DNA of 51,816 nucleotides from Bacteroidota bacterium (GTDB lineage Bacteria > Bacteroidota > Bacteroidia > Bacteroidales > JAAUTT01): NCBI GenBank assembly GCA_023429135.1, contig JAEYWD010000088.1, forward strand, positions 1-51,816, in the 5' to 3' direction. The translations under genes were made by a program, and so were the position numbers. The notes beneath the pieces are model-generated. The model searched no databases. It saw nothing but the letters and a program-made list of their open reading frames with translations, and was not told the origin of the DNA. Positions within the stretch are counted from its first letter, which is position 1; each line of letters starts with the position of its first letter. Shown piece after piece: positions 37,620 through 46,650 of this stretch.

Positions 37620-40250
37620 ATGCTTCGTTTTTTCGTTTTATTTGTTTTGTCATGTATCAGCACGGCTTCTCTGTTCGGAAAAATCCAAACCGATACTGCA
37701 AAAAAAGTTCTGGGCAAGCCTCCTGTTTATGAAACTATACGTTTGAATACTCCAAAACCTAAGATTGACGGTAAACTCGATGATTCCTGCTGGCAAACCG
37801 GTACCTGGGGCGGCGATTTTGTTCAGTGGATTCCTAAAGAAGGAGCAGCGCCATCTCAAAAAACTGAATTCAAAATTCTTTACGACGATCATAGTATCTA
37901 TGTCGCATTCAGAAATTACGATAACGAACCTGATAAGATTACCCGCCGGGCTGGTCGCCGGGATGAGTTTATGGGCGATATGGCTGGTATTTGTTTCGAT
38001 AGTTATCACGATAAACGCACTGGCTTTGAATTCGATATGTCGGCTGCCGGGCAAAAGTTGGATTTGATTATTACTAATCCTTCCCAGGTTGATTTTAACT
38101 GGAATGCCGTTTGGTTCGGTGAGGTTGGTATGGAAGACTCAGCCTGGATAATGGAAATGGAAATTCCATTAAGTCAGTTACGGTATAGCAACGAGGCCGA
38201 ACAGGTATGGGGACTGCATGTTTGGCGCTGGATTGACCGTCATCAGGAGGAAAGCGACTGGGAACCTCAAACATCTACCGGTCCCGGGATATTGTACCTC
38301 TTTGGAGAATTGAAAGGAATCAAGAACCTGAAGAAGTCCCAACGTATAGAGTTAATGCCTTATACATCGGGTCTATTGAAAACGTTTAAGAAGGAACTGG
38401 GTAATCCATTTGCGGATAAAGGCCGGGAACCTTTGGCGAATATTGGGTTGGATGCTAAAGTTGGCGTTGGAAGCAATTTTACCGTCGACCTTACAATCAA
38501 TCCCGATTTTGGTCAGGTCGAATCCGATCCGTCGGTAATGAACCTCACTGCTTTCGAAACTTTTTTTGAAGAAAAGCGTCCGTTCTTTCTGGAAGGTAAG
38601 AACATTTTCGATTTCGAATTTAACGACATGAATTTGTTTTACAGTCGCCGTATTGGTCATTCCCCATCCTACAAGCCCGACCTTACGGATGATCAGCATA
38701 TCAAATCACCCGACAATACCACCATTTTAAGTGCGGTAAAATTCTCAGGAAAAACATCCAAAGGACTATCGGTTGGAGTGCTCCAAAGCTTAACGGCAAA
38801 CGAAAAAGCTACTATAAAGTCTTCAACCCAAGAGGAGAAAGTTAGTGTTGAACCTCTTACCAATTACATGGTTGCCAGAGTTCAGCAGGACTTGAATAAA
38901 AGCAACACCATTGTGGGAGGAATCTTTACCTCGGTAAACCGATTTACAAACGAACAAACTCTTAATTTCCTGAATAAGGATGCATACTCAGGCGGTGTGG
39001 ACCTGCTACATTACTGGAGAGATAAAAAATATTATGTCGAAGCCAAGTTAATTGCCAGCGATATAAAAGGAGATGAAGAAGCCATGATAAACCTTCAGCG
39101 AAGCTCGGCACGCTATTTTCAGCGCCCCGATAATAATCATACCCAGCTCGACAGTTCCTTAACATACCTTTCGGGTTTGGGAGGAAAACTTAAAGTTGGA
39201 AAAGTTAAAGGACTATGGAAGTATTCCACCGAAATTAACTGGGGTTCACCAGGTCTGGATTTGAATGATATTGGTTATATGCAAACGGCCGATTTCATCT
39301 CGCAGGAGAATAACATTTCATACTTTGTAAACAAGCCTGTATCTATTTTCCGTACCTATAAAATCGGGTTTGAGCAATCTAATAATTGGGATTATAATGG
39401 AGTGTACCTTTCTTCGGAGGCTGAACTTAGCATGTATGCTGAATTTCTTAACAAATGGGGCATCGCAAATAATCTGGAGTATACCGGCAAAAAGCTCAAT
39501 ACGCATATTCTGCGTGGTGGGAGAGCCATGTATATGCCTGCTTTATGGGAAGAAGAGTTTGTTATAAGAACGGATTATTCGAAAAAGGTAAGTGGAGAGC
39601 TTGAATTGGATGCCGACTTCTCGGAACATAATTATTACCGGTCGTATGGCATTAGTCCGGGAATATCGGTTCGTCCTGCTGATAAAGTCCGGTTTTCTCT
39701 TTATGCCGATTATTCAGTTAACAAAAACGATCTGCAATATGTTACCACAAAAGAAAGCAGCAGCGGTAAAAATTACATTTTAGCAACCATTGACCAGGAA
39801 ACTCTGGGCCTTACTTTCCGTTGCGATTATAACATTACTCCGGAATTATCGATTCAGTATTATGGTAGTCCTTTTGCTACTGCAGGCTGTTATTCCGAAT
39901 ATAAAGCAGTAACCAATCCGTCGGCCAGTGATTATTACCAGCGATATGTAAGTATAAAACCATCTGTTTTGGCGGGCGATAATAAGAAACTAGGTGTCGA
40001 CAATAATTCCGATGGTATTAACGAATATACTTTTGACAATCCCGATTTCAATTTTAACCAGTTTCGTTCTAATTTGGTGTTCAGGTGGGAATACAGACCT
40101 GGCTCTCAGGTGTACCTGGTTTGGTCGAACGAAAGAACCGATTGGCTCAATCCGGGCAATGCACCGTTAAGGAATGCCGCCACCCGGTTATCAGACATTT
40201 CGCCCAACAATGTGTTTATGCTCAAATTCAATTATTGGTTTTCGATATAA
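37620..40250 (+). CDS. DUF5916/CBM9-like outer-membrane protein
   Basis: From the ATG at 37620 the protein has 876 aa and a signal peptide (MLRFFVLFVLSCISTASLFG). Residues about 40-240 form a carbohydrate-binding-module-9-like beta sandwich (PKIDGKLDDSCWQTG, FKILYDDHSIYVAFR). The rest is a DUF5916 beta-barrel: NPDFGQVESDPSVMNLTAFETFFEEKRPFFLEG is the family hallmark and the last residues FMLKFNYWFSI fit an outer-membrane strand. Members are abundant in Bacteroidota and lack a proven activity. An in-frame TTG at 37611 is the alternative start. Confidence 0.88.
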   Translation: MLRFFVLFVLSCISTASLFGKIQTDTAKKVLGKPPVYETIRLNTPKPKIDGKLDDSCWQTGTWGGDFVQWIPKEGAAPSQKTEFKILYDDHSIYVAFRNYDNEPDKITRRAGRRDEFMGDMAGICFDSYHDKRTGFEFDMSAAGQKLDLIITNPSQVDFNWNAVWFGEVGMEDSAWIMEMEIPLSQLRYSNEAEQVWGLHVWRWIDRHQEESDWEPQTSTGPGILYLFGELKGIKNLKKSQRIELMPYTSGLLKTFKKELGNPFADKGREPLANIGLDAKVGVGSNFTVDLTINPDFGQVESDPSVMNLTAFETFFEEKRPFFLEGKNIFDFEFNDMNLFYSRRIGHSPSYKPDLTDDQHIKSPDNTTILSAVKFSGKTSKGLSVGVLQSLTANEKATIKSSTQEEKVSVEPLTNYMVARVQQDLNKSNTIVGGIFTSVNRFTNEQTLNFLNKDAYSGGVDLLHYWRDKKYYVEAKLIASDIKGDEEAMINLQRSSARYFQRPDNNHTQLDSSLTYLSGLGGKLKVGKVKGLWKYSTEINWGSPGLDLNDIGYMQTADFISQENNISYFVNKPVSIFRTYKIGFEQSNNWDYNGVYLSSEAELSMYAEFLNKWGIANNLEYTGKKLNTHILRGGRAMYMPALWEEEFVIRTDYSKKVSGELELDADFSEHNYYRSYGISPGISVRPADKVRFSLYADYSVNKNDLQYVTTKESSSGKNYILATIDQETLGLTFRCDYNITPELSIQYYGSPFATAGCYSEYKAVTNPSASDYYQRYVSIKPSVLAGDNKKLGVDNNSDGINEYTFDNPDFNFNQFRSNLVFRWEYRPGSQVYLVWSNERTDWLNPGNAPLRNAATRLSDISPNNVFMLKFNYWFSI

Positions 40251-40251
40251 T

Positions 40252-40287
40252 AATTGTAGAGACGCAGTGCATTGCGTCTCTACTAAT
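40252..40287. terminator. REP-like hairpin, likely bidirectional terminator
   Basis: GTAGAGACGCA and TGCGTCTCTAC form a perfect 11-bp stem (40256-40266 and 40273-40283), extended by AATT/AATT outside. It sits between the convergent DUF5916 and aldo/keto reductase genes. Stems of this GTAGAGACGC type recur as dispersed palindromes in other bacteria, from general knowledge. Confidence 0.7.
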
Positions 40288-40291
40288 TATT

Positions 40292-41488
40292 TTAACCTAC
40301 CAGGAATTCCTCCGGTACGTTTTTCAACCTGGAAATATCTGCAATTTTCGCTTTGACGTCGAAACCCATGCTGCATTTTACGTTACAGGTGTTGCACGAA
40401 TCGCATAATGCAGCACCCGAGATATTCAATGTTTGCTGCGCATGGTGCAGGTTTTTGTAGCCATAGGCATACATGTAACTGCGCATAATGGTGGGTATGT
40501 CGAGCGACTTTGGACATTGTGGTACACACTGGCCGCACTGCTGGCAATAAACATCGGACGGTTGATTGTTGTATGCTATAAGCGAGTTTTTTTCATCGGT
40601 GGTGAGGGTGAGATCTTTCATTAACTCCATGTTAAGCGTTAACTGGTCGAAAGTTGTGAACCCCGGAACAATGGTATGGATGTTTTCGTTCTGCAACACC
40701 CACTTTAATGCGGCACTGGCGTTGATGGGCTTGGTTCTTTCTTTATCCCAGTACGATCCGGCCATTGTTTTCATGGCAATAATGCCTAGTCCGGCTTTGG
40801 CGGCATAGTCAACGGCATCTTTTATCTCAGTTCCGTTTGCTTTACGGAAGTTATAGGCTGTCATAACTATATCGTAAACTTTTGTATCCACGGCAGCACG
40901 TATGGCTTCGTGTTCCCAACTGTGTGTTGCAATACCTACAAACTTTGCTTTGCCCTGTTTCTTGAAATTTTCCATAGCCTTCAGGTAAGGTTCAAAAAAT
41001 ACCGACTCGCGTTTTGCAGCAAAGGGCAGGAATAAAATATCCACATAATCAACTCCAAGACGTTGTAAGCTTCCTTCAACTTTTTTAATAAATTCGTCGG
41101 CTTTTGCGTCGGCAACAAACATACCGGTCTTATGGTCCATACCGTCGGGCATGGCGCTGGTGGCGATCAGAAAGCTGTCGCGCTTCCGACCTTTGATTAC
41201 CCCGCCTATCATTGTTTCATTACCACCGTTATAGTAGTACTGAGATGTTGCAAAGAGTTTTATACCTTCGTTAAGAGCCGCTTCAACAAGTTTTGGATTG
41301 GTAGTATCGCCGGCCCCCATGCTTATCACTGGCACTTTTAATCCTGTTTTGCCAAGGGTACGGTAAACAATTTTGTTTTCGAGTCTGGTTTCCGAATTGT
41401 TGTTGCTTATTATTCCTGCCCCAACAGCAGGAGCAACGGTAGCTGCCATAAGGCTGCTTTTGATAAAGGAACGGCGGTTGTTTTCCAT
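40292..41488 (-). CDS. Tat-exported aldo/keto reductase-like ferredoxin protein
   Basis: The 398-aa protein begins with a twin-arginine signal (NNRRSFIKSSLM ... APAVGAG). An aldo/keto-reductase TIM barrel follows at about 40-310. The C-terminus has a ferredoxin-like cluster region: CQQCGQCVPQCP and CDSCNTCNVKC. The AKR tetrad looks damaged: the usual Asp region reads LFATSQYYYNGG (Asp to Ala) and the usual Lys region reads LIATSAM (Lys to Ser). It may therefore not be a classical reductase. It is the last ordinary chromosomal gene before the cassette array. Confidence 0.85.
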   Translation of the reverse strand: MENNRRSFIKSSLMAATVAPAVGAGIISNNNSETRLENKIVYRTLGKTGLKVPVISMGAGDTTNPKLVEAALNEGIKLFATSQYYYNGGNETMIGGVIKGRKRDSFLIATSAMPDGMDHKTGMFVADAKADEFIKKVEGSLQRLGVDYVDILFLPFAAKRESVFFEPYLKAMENFKKQGKAKFVGIATHSWEHEAIRAAVDTKVYDIVMTAYNFRKANGTEIKDAVDYAAKAGLGIIAMKTMAGSYWDKERTKPINASAALKWVLQNENIHTIVPGFTTFDQLTLNMELMKDLTLTTDEKNSLIAYNNQPSDVYCQQCGQCVPQCPKSLDIPTIMRSYMYAYGYKNLHHAQQTLNISGAALCDSCNTCNVKCSMGFDVKAKIADISRLKNVPEEFLVG

Positions 41489-41628
41489 TGTAATTATGTA
41501 TTAGCTGGTTGAATGAGATGAGTAAAATTATGAAAGATGATCCTTGAAATAAAATATTCCCTCGTGTTTTTTTAGCTGTATACAAACGGTGCAGCCCTCA
41601 CGAATACCTTTAAATTATTTTATGAAAT

Positions 41629-41699
41629 GAGTAAACCCACACGTACGGTGGTTTGAGAGCTTCTCCGTGGGGCAAATGCCTCACGGCAGCCTACTCGAT
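41629..41699 (+). mobile_element. Group II intron 3'-end remnant (domains V/VI)
   Basis: CACGTACGGTGGTTTGAGAG matches the 3' half of a bacterial group II intron domain V. The hairpin CCGTGGGGC/GCCTCACGG followed by CAGCCTACTCGAT matches domain VI and the 3' splice site. The 5' half of domain V and everything upstream are absent; the sequence switches abruptly near 41,629. The following bases (TGTAGCGCGTTTAC) resemble the left end of cassette C7 (GTTATGCAGCGTTTA), so the intron had inserted at a cassette core site. Confidence 0.7.
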
Positions 41700-41709
41700 T
41701 GTAGCGCGT

Positions 41710-42105
41710 TTACTTTTTATCTTTTAATATTAACTCTTTTATGTCGTTTGTCACGTTTATGAAAAAAATCCAATGTCTAATTAATCCGAAAAGCCAAGCT
41801 GCTAATCCCAACTTTAATGACATTAATAATACAATATTATCTCTTACAAATATTATTACAACTATTATGACTAATAAGTATATAAACCACCCTGTGATAA
41901 CTGTAAAACTATAGGTCACTTTAGTAAGATGATTATTAGTTCCATCTATTCTAAAAAATCCAGAATCAACCCCTGCCATCAAGGTCCAATTAGGACCAAG
42001 ACTTAACACTCTATTCTTAAATCTTAGGCAATTTTTATCATTGTAATCTCTTAATACAAGATTGGCATCTTTTTTATCTAACTCACTTTTCGAAAAGTCA
42101 AGCAA
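41710..42105 (-). CDS. Cassette C0: two-TM hypothetical protein
   Basis: The product has about 131 aa with two transmembrane segments (VTYSFTVITGWFIYLLVIIVVIIFV and LLMSLKLGLAAWLFGLIRHW) and short polar ends. No ATG fits this frame: the best start is TTG at 42105, and a stop lies four codons upstream. The ATG at 42110 is in another frame, so a small frameshift or a non-ATG start is possible. It is the distal cassette; its own downstream repeat has been replaced by the group II intron remnant. The function is unknown. Confidence 0.55.
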   Translation of the reverse strand: MLDFSKSELDKKDANLVLRDYNDKNCLRFKNRVLSLGPNWTLMAGVDSGFFRIDGTNNHLTKVTYSFTVITGWFIYLLVIIVVIIFVRDNIVLLMSLKLGLAAWLFGLIRHWIFFINVTNDIKELILKDKK

Positions 42106-42220
42106 TTCATTTATTTACTCAGGGGTCGAAGATTCTTTAATAGTCCTATTGTATCTTATTGTAAATGGGAACATCATTGCTATAATCAAGCGTGAGAATT
42201 CTTTTTTTTAAATGCCACCC

Positions 42221-42555
42221 AACATCCTTATCCCACCACTTGGTGATATATCCGTTATATCATTAACAAAAATATTCCGAGTACTTTTCTTTATGTTGAT
42301 ATGCGGCATTAGGCTTGTTTCAGTTAGATCTATGGTGTTGCTTATAAGCACCAATATACAAAATTCCAGATTCGCTGGCTGTAAACCCGGAGGTATTATT
42401 GATTTCTTTTTTCAAATAAGGTATTTATCCGGTCACCTTGAAACTGATATAAGAAATTACTGCATACAGATATTTAATGCAGGGGCAGTGTTTAGTTCAA
42501 CATAACCTCCAATGTAAAGCGTATGCAAGCAACGCTTTATCGGAGACTAATTGTT
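42221..42555 (-). repeat. Cassette repeat R1 (attC-like, 335 bp)
   Basis: Reading with the genes, it starts after the C1 gene at the core TAAC. It contains a hairpin (AGTCTCC...GGAGGTT arms, TAAAGCG/CGCTTTA inner arms), about 270 bp of conserved sequence with the word GCGGCATTAGG on the plus strand, and ends at the core GTT just before C0. The CACCAATTGGTG palindrome near the C0 side is partly decayed here (CACCACTTGGTG). Confidence 0.85.
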
Positions 42556-42641
42556 ATAAGCCGTTTTTATTTGTCTGGATGAAAGAAATTATCGTCATTT
42601 TTCAGAACTCCTTGCTTAAGAAGATTTAAGATTATTCATAA

Positions 42642-43187
42642 TCAATATTTCTTACATTCAAGTGGTTCGTTTGTATTGCTTTGGTACAATTTAATGATGT
42701 CATCTAACAAGTTAGCTCGAATATGATTTCCATCAACTAACTCTTCTTTGGATAAATTTTTGAATCTTTTTATTATCAAATCATGTCCGTCGCCTTTCAT
42801 AGCCCAAAGCGCTACATCGGGAAAAGCTATAAAAAACCAACTTGGGTATCCCATTGCAATATCAAATGGATTTTCTTTTATTTTTTTTAATGATGGAGCA
42901 ATATGCTTATGGTCATTATGAAAATCAACTGGAAACGGGTCTTCATAATACTCCTTATTTAAAGTATACTTTAGGATACTAATTTTGTATGGGATTAGAA
43001 AATATTGGATTAAATCTTTAAAGTTCTCAGGGATTTCTTTATCACGCAACAGATCATTATAATGCTCTAATTTATCGTCATCAAGTATTTTTTGTTCAAA
43101 TACACCTGATTTGATTAAGTAGCAATCTTCTTTATTACCTTTTTTTTTTACTAAATAGATTGAACATATTCGTTTTGTTTTAATCAC
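42642..43187 (-). CDS. Cassette C1, second gene: hypothetical protein, 181 aa
   Basis: The soluble protein has no recognised family. It is rich in Lys, Asp and aromatic residues, and has a conserved-looking block GYPSWFFIAFPDVALWAMKGDGHDLIIKRF near residues 112-142. Translation starts at GTG 43187, which shares its first G with the stop of the upstream gene (TAGTG), so the two cassette genes are translationally coupled. A two-gene cassette with coupled translation suggests a functional pair, for example a toxin-antitoxin or effector-immunity module; that is inference only. Confidence 0.65.
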   Translation of the reverse strand: MIKTKRICSIYLVKKKGNKEDCYLIKSGVFEQKILDDDKLEHYNDLLRDKEIPENFKDLIQYFLIPYKISILKYTLNKEYYEDPFPVDFHNDHKHIAPSLKKIKENPFDIAMGYPSWFFIAFPDVALWAMKGDGHDLIIKRFKNLSKEELVDGNHIRANLLDDIIKLYQSNTNEPLECKKY

Positions 43188-43561
43188 TAAAAAAAAGTCA
43201 CCTTTGATTCTTCTAAAATGTTTACAGCCCTTAATCTCAAACTTTCTTCAGAAAGCAAGAATTGTTGAGAGTTTACTTCTTCATTCCAACGTTGAAGAGC
43301 AATTAATGCGGCCAGAGCTTGTGTTTGCCCACGTGAAAAAATGAAATATGGAATTTCATTTAAGCAATAAAGAAAGTCTTTGGAACCAGGCGAAACTCCC
43401 TTATATTTTGCGGTACTAATTAATCCTGAGATTTTATTTGATGTCATTACTTTTTCAAGGACTGTCTTAAACTTACGTTCCCCAAATTCTCGGATGTAAG
43501 CTAAAGTTACATATTCAAGAATTTCGTTGAAGTTCATAAGACTTAATTGAGTCAAATTCAT
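43187..43561 (-). CDS. Cassette C1, first gene: hypothetical protein, 124 aa
   Basis: A small soluble helical protein (MNLTQLSLMNFNEILEYVTLAYIREFG...) of unknown family. It starts with ATG 26 bp after the end of repeat R2. Its stop overlaps the GTG start of the 181-aa gene. No catalytic motif is visible. Confidence 0.65.
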   Translation of the reverse strand: MNLTQLSLMNFNEILEYVTLAYIREFGERKFKTVLEKVMTSNKISGLISTAKYKGVSPGSKDFLYCLNEIPYFIFSRGQTQALAALIALQRWNEEVNSQQFLLSEESLRLRAVNILEESKVTFF

Positions 43562-43586
43562 AGTCGTTATTTTTAAAATGGCTTAT

Positions 43587-43922
43587 AACATCCTTATATC
43601 TCCAATTGGTGATATATCCTTTATATATCATTAACAAAAATATTCCGGGTACTTTTCTTTATGTTGATATGCGGCATTAGGCTTTTCTCCGTTAGATCTA
43701 TGGTGTTGTTTGTAAGCACCAATATACAAAATTCCCGATTCGCCGGCTATAACCGGGTGGTATTATTGATTACTTTTTCAAAAAGGTATTTATCCGGTCA
43801 CCTTGAAACTGATATAAGGGAATTACTGCATACAGATATTTAATGCAGAGGCAATGTTTAATTCAACATAGCCTCCAATGTAAAGTCTATGCAAGCAACG
43901 CTTTATCGGAGGCTAATTATTG
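43587..43922 (-). repeat. Cassette repeat R2 (attC-like, about 336 bp)
   Basis: Near-identical to R1 and R3-R7. The gene-C2 side core is altered (ATTATTGTG instead of AATTGTTA on the plus strand). The other end reads GGCTTATAAC, exactly complementary to GTTATAAGCC at the other end of cassette C1. The palindrome carries one unpaired change (CTCCAATTGGTGA). Confidence 0.85.
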
Positions 43923-43929
43923 TGTGCTG

Positions 43930-44403
43930 TTATTTTTTTGCCCTTAAAATAGAGTCAAGTTCAATTCTATTGAAATCAACGATTGCGTATTTTTTAAAAT
44001 CGACCTCCTTAATCTTGTCTAAAATTGTAACTAATGAACGATATCCCGCATTAGGAGAAGCTTTAATTAATAAAATCTTATAATTTTTTATTCTCAAAAA
44101 GCTGTCAATATTTTTAAGGTTAGTTATTTTGTATTCGTTTGTGTATCCGAGAACAACGCTATCCTTGCTCAAAAGATAAGCTGTCAATACAGAATCTGGC
44201 TTATTTTTAATCACCGGCGAGGGGATATCAGGAATTTGAATCTCCAGATATTTTGGTTTGGTGTATAAACTATTATTTTCTGGAAGTAATTGATTGAATA
44301 AAAATGGAATTCCAATCAATAAGATTATTCCGACTAGAAACAAAATCATAAAGATCTTTCTCTTTCTTCGATTTCCTTCTCTAAAATTTTCTGTAATGCT
44401 CAT
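43930..44403 (-). CDS. Cassette C2: ExbD/TolR-like protein
   Basis: The 157-aa protein has a basic N-terminus (GNRRKRK), one transmembrane helix at about 18-36 (IFMILFLVGIILLIGIPFLF) and a periplasmic domain. The pattern ILLIKASPNAGYRSLVTILDKIKEVDFKKYAIVD resembles the ExbD/TolR periplasmic fold. ExbD works with ExbB in proton-driven energy transfer to TonB, but no ExbB partner or TM Asp typical of ExbD is visible, so it may be a diverged relative with another role. Confidence 0.6.
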   Translation of the reverse strand: MSITENFREGNRRKRKIFMILFLVGIILLIGIPFLFNQLLPENNSLYTKPKYLEIQIPDIPSPVIKNKPDSVLTAYLLSKDSVVLGYTNEYKITNLKNIDSFLRIKNYKILLIKASPNAGYRSLVTILDKIKEVDFKKYAIVDFNRIELDSILRAKK

Positions 44404-44423
44404 TGTTTTTTATAATTGCACCC

Positions 44424-44757
44424 AACATCCATATATCACCAATTGGTGATACATCCGTTATATCATTAATAAAAATATTCCGAGTACTTTTCTGTATGTT
44501 GATATGCGGCATTAGGCTTGTTTGCGTTAGATCTATGGTGTTGTTTATAAGCACCAATATACAAAATTCCCGATTCGCTGGCTATAAACCGGAAGGTATT
44601 ATGATTTCTTTTTTCAAAAAGGTATTTATCCGGTCACCTTGAAACTGATATAAGAAAATTACTGCATACAGATATTTAATGCAGAGGCAATGTTTAGTTT
44701 AACATAGCCTCCAATGTAAGGCGTATGTAAGCAAAGCTTTATCGGAGGCTAATTGTT
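44424..44757 (-). repeat. Cassette repeat R3 (attC-like, 334 bp)
   Basis: Same layout as the other long repeats. The plus-strand word CAAAAATA found in the other six copies is TAAAAATA here. Left core ACCCAAC, right core GTTAGC; the stop codon of the C3 gene is formed inside the right core. Confidence 0.85.
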
Positions 44758-45064
44758 AGCTGGCGTTAATTTTTTCTTTTTGACTATCATGAAATCCCCA
44801 AATTATAAATATAATCCCAATAATATAAAATATCATAGATGAAATCCATCTACCAAGAGAAACATATAAGAGTGTCATTAATTGGCTAAACATTTTACCA
44901 AATGTACTCATTCCGCCAGAGGAAACTCTGTCTATTCCTGTATATTCAGCAAAGATTATCATGAATCCACAAGCTATAAAGAAGAATCCAAACCATATTT
45001 TAGATTTACTGTCCTTTCGGGAATCTTTATGTTCTCTATGTGCTTTAAAAAATTCAATTTTCAT
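44756..45064 (-). CDS. Cassette C3: two-TM hypothetical protein
   Basis: From the ATG at 45064 the product has 102 aa, with a charged N-terminus (KAHREHKDSRKDSKSK) and transmembrane segments at about 25-43 and 67-95. It has no family that I recognise. Its TAA stop is part of the TAAC core of repeat R3, so cassette and gene end together. A TTG two codons upstream is an alternative start. Confidence 0.6.
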   Translation of the reverse strand: MKIEFFKAHREHKDSRKDSKSKIWFGFFFIACGFMIIFAEYTGIDRVSSGGMSTFGKMFSQLMTLLYVSLGRWISSMIFYIIGIIFIIWGFHDSQKEKINAS

Positions 45065-45121
45065 ATTCAAATAAATATCAACTTGTCAATCAACTCCTAA
45101 GTCCTTTTTTTAATGCACGCT

Positions 45122-45456
45122 AACATCCTTATCTCACCAATTGGTGAGATATCCGTTATATCATTAACAAAAATATTCCGGGTACTTTTCTTTATGTTGA
45201 TATGCGGCATTAGGCTCGTTTCCGTTAGATCTATGGTGTTGTTTGTAAGCACCAATATACAAAATTCCGATTCGTTGGCTATAACCGGGAGGTATTATTG
45301 ATTACTTTTTTCAAAAAAAGGTATTTATCCGGTCACCTTGAAACTGATATAAGGAAATTACTGCATACAGATATTTAATGCAGAGACAGCGTTTAATTCA
45401 ACATAGCCTCCAATGTAAAGGGTATGCAAGCAACGCTTCATCGGAGGCTAATTGTT
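45122..45456 (-). repeat. Cassette repeat R4 (attC-like, 335 bp)
   Basis: Same layout as the other long repeats. In this copy the palindrome reads CTCACCAATTGGTGAG: both arms changed together relative to ATCACCAATTGGTGAT, keeping the symmetry. This is a compensatory change and argues that the dyad matters. Confidence 0.85.
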
Positions 45457-46264
45457 ATGGGCTGGGATTTATTAAGCTATTTATATTAAAAGGTTCTAAA
45501 TTATCAAAAAACAATCGCTTCCTTTTAATTTGGATAATGTCATTTACTATATTATTCTCCGTAAATACGTAATCTACATATGGAAATGCAGAGGAAAAAG
45601 CAATATCATAAATATCGGACAATCTAGGTTTTCGATCTCTCATTAAATAGAATTTCCAAAACGTAATCAATAACTGAGACTTTAGACTTTTAATCTTATC
45701 AATCTCCAATGGGCTATTTTCTGTAGCATTTACCAACCATGAAGAATGAGTTTTTTGCAATTGCTGTAAAATAACTCTTGCGACAAAGTTTTGAATCTGT
45801 TCATTGGTATATTTGCCATTTTTGTTCGGTGGAAAATTCTTTTTTAAATTTAAAATACTCTGTAAAACTAAAGGTTTTGATGTTTCTAAAAATGATATTA
45901 CTTTTTGATATTTTTCAGAGTTAATCAAATGTTCTAAAAATCTATCCCTTAAATCAAGTTTGATCAAAGAAATAGTTTCGGGCATATTCTCATCTGGGTA
46001 ATGTGAAATCTCATCAGCTAAAATCATTTCAGATGGCTTTATCATGAAAGTTGGTAATATTCTAAAATCGTTTTTAAATCGGTCAAAATTTACTTTAGAC
46101 TTCTGAAGTTCATTGATAGTAAAAATTGAAATCCCTAAGAAACATTTCTTTAATATCAGAAATTGAATGAAATTTCTATACGCAGATTCATTTTCAAACA
46201 AATCACTTAAAATGCAAGTGTCAACTAAACAAAGGTTATAATTATAGTTTTTTACGGAAATCAT
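45455..46264 (-). CDS. Cassette C4: PIN-like domain protein
   Basis: The 269-aa protein has the acidic residues of a PIN-like nuclease: CLVDTCILSDLF near the N-terminus (Asp15), TINELQ (Glu52) and the late cluster LSDIYDIAFSSAFPYVDYVFTEN (about residues 215-240). A helical insert occupies the middle. PIN proteins cut RNA, and cassette-borne forms are often toxins or defence effectors. No antitoxin gene accompanies it in this cassette. The TAA stop again lies in the core TAAC of the adjacent repeat (R4). Confidence 0.65.
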   Translation of the reverse strand: MISVKNYNYNLCLVDTCILSDLFENESAYRNFIQFLILKKCFLGISIFTINELQKSKVNFDRFKNDFRILPTFMIKPSEMILADEISHYPDENMPETISLIKLDLRDRFLEHLINSEKYQKVISFLETSKPLVLQSILNLKKNFPPNKNGKYTNEQIQNFVARVILQQLQKTHSSWLVNATENSPLEIDKIKSLKSQLLITFWKFYLMRDRKPRLSDIYDIAFSSAFPYVDYVFTENNIVNDIIQIKRKRLFFDNLEPFNINSLINPSP

Positions 46265-46306
46265 ATCTGATCTAAGTTAGGGTGAAGTAGTTTTGTTATG
46301 CTTGCC

Positions 46307-46639
46307 TAACATCCTTATATCACCAATTGGTGATATACCCGTTATATCATTAACAAAAATATTCCGAGTACTTTTCTTTATGTTGATATGCGGCATTAGG
46401 CTTGTTTCCGTTAGATCTATGGTGTTGTTTATAAGCACCAATATACAAAATTCCCGATTCGCTGGCTGTAACCCGGAGGTATTATTGGTTACTTTTTCAA
46501 AAAGGTATTTATCCGGTCACCTTGAAACTGATATAAGGAAATTACTGCATACAGATATTTAATGCAGTGGCAATGTTTAGTTCAACATAGCCTCCAATGT
46601 AAGGCGATGTAAGCAACGCTTTATCGGAGGCTAATTGTT
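46307..46639 (-). repeat. Cassette repeat R5 (attC-like, 333 bp)
   Basis: Same layout as the other long repeats. Left core GCCTAAC (a perfect RYYYAAC), right core GTTACAAGC. The inner hairpin arm GTAAGGCG/ACGCTTTA is weaker than in other copies. Confidence 0.85.
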
Positions 46640-46650
46640 ACAAGCAGTTT

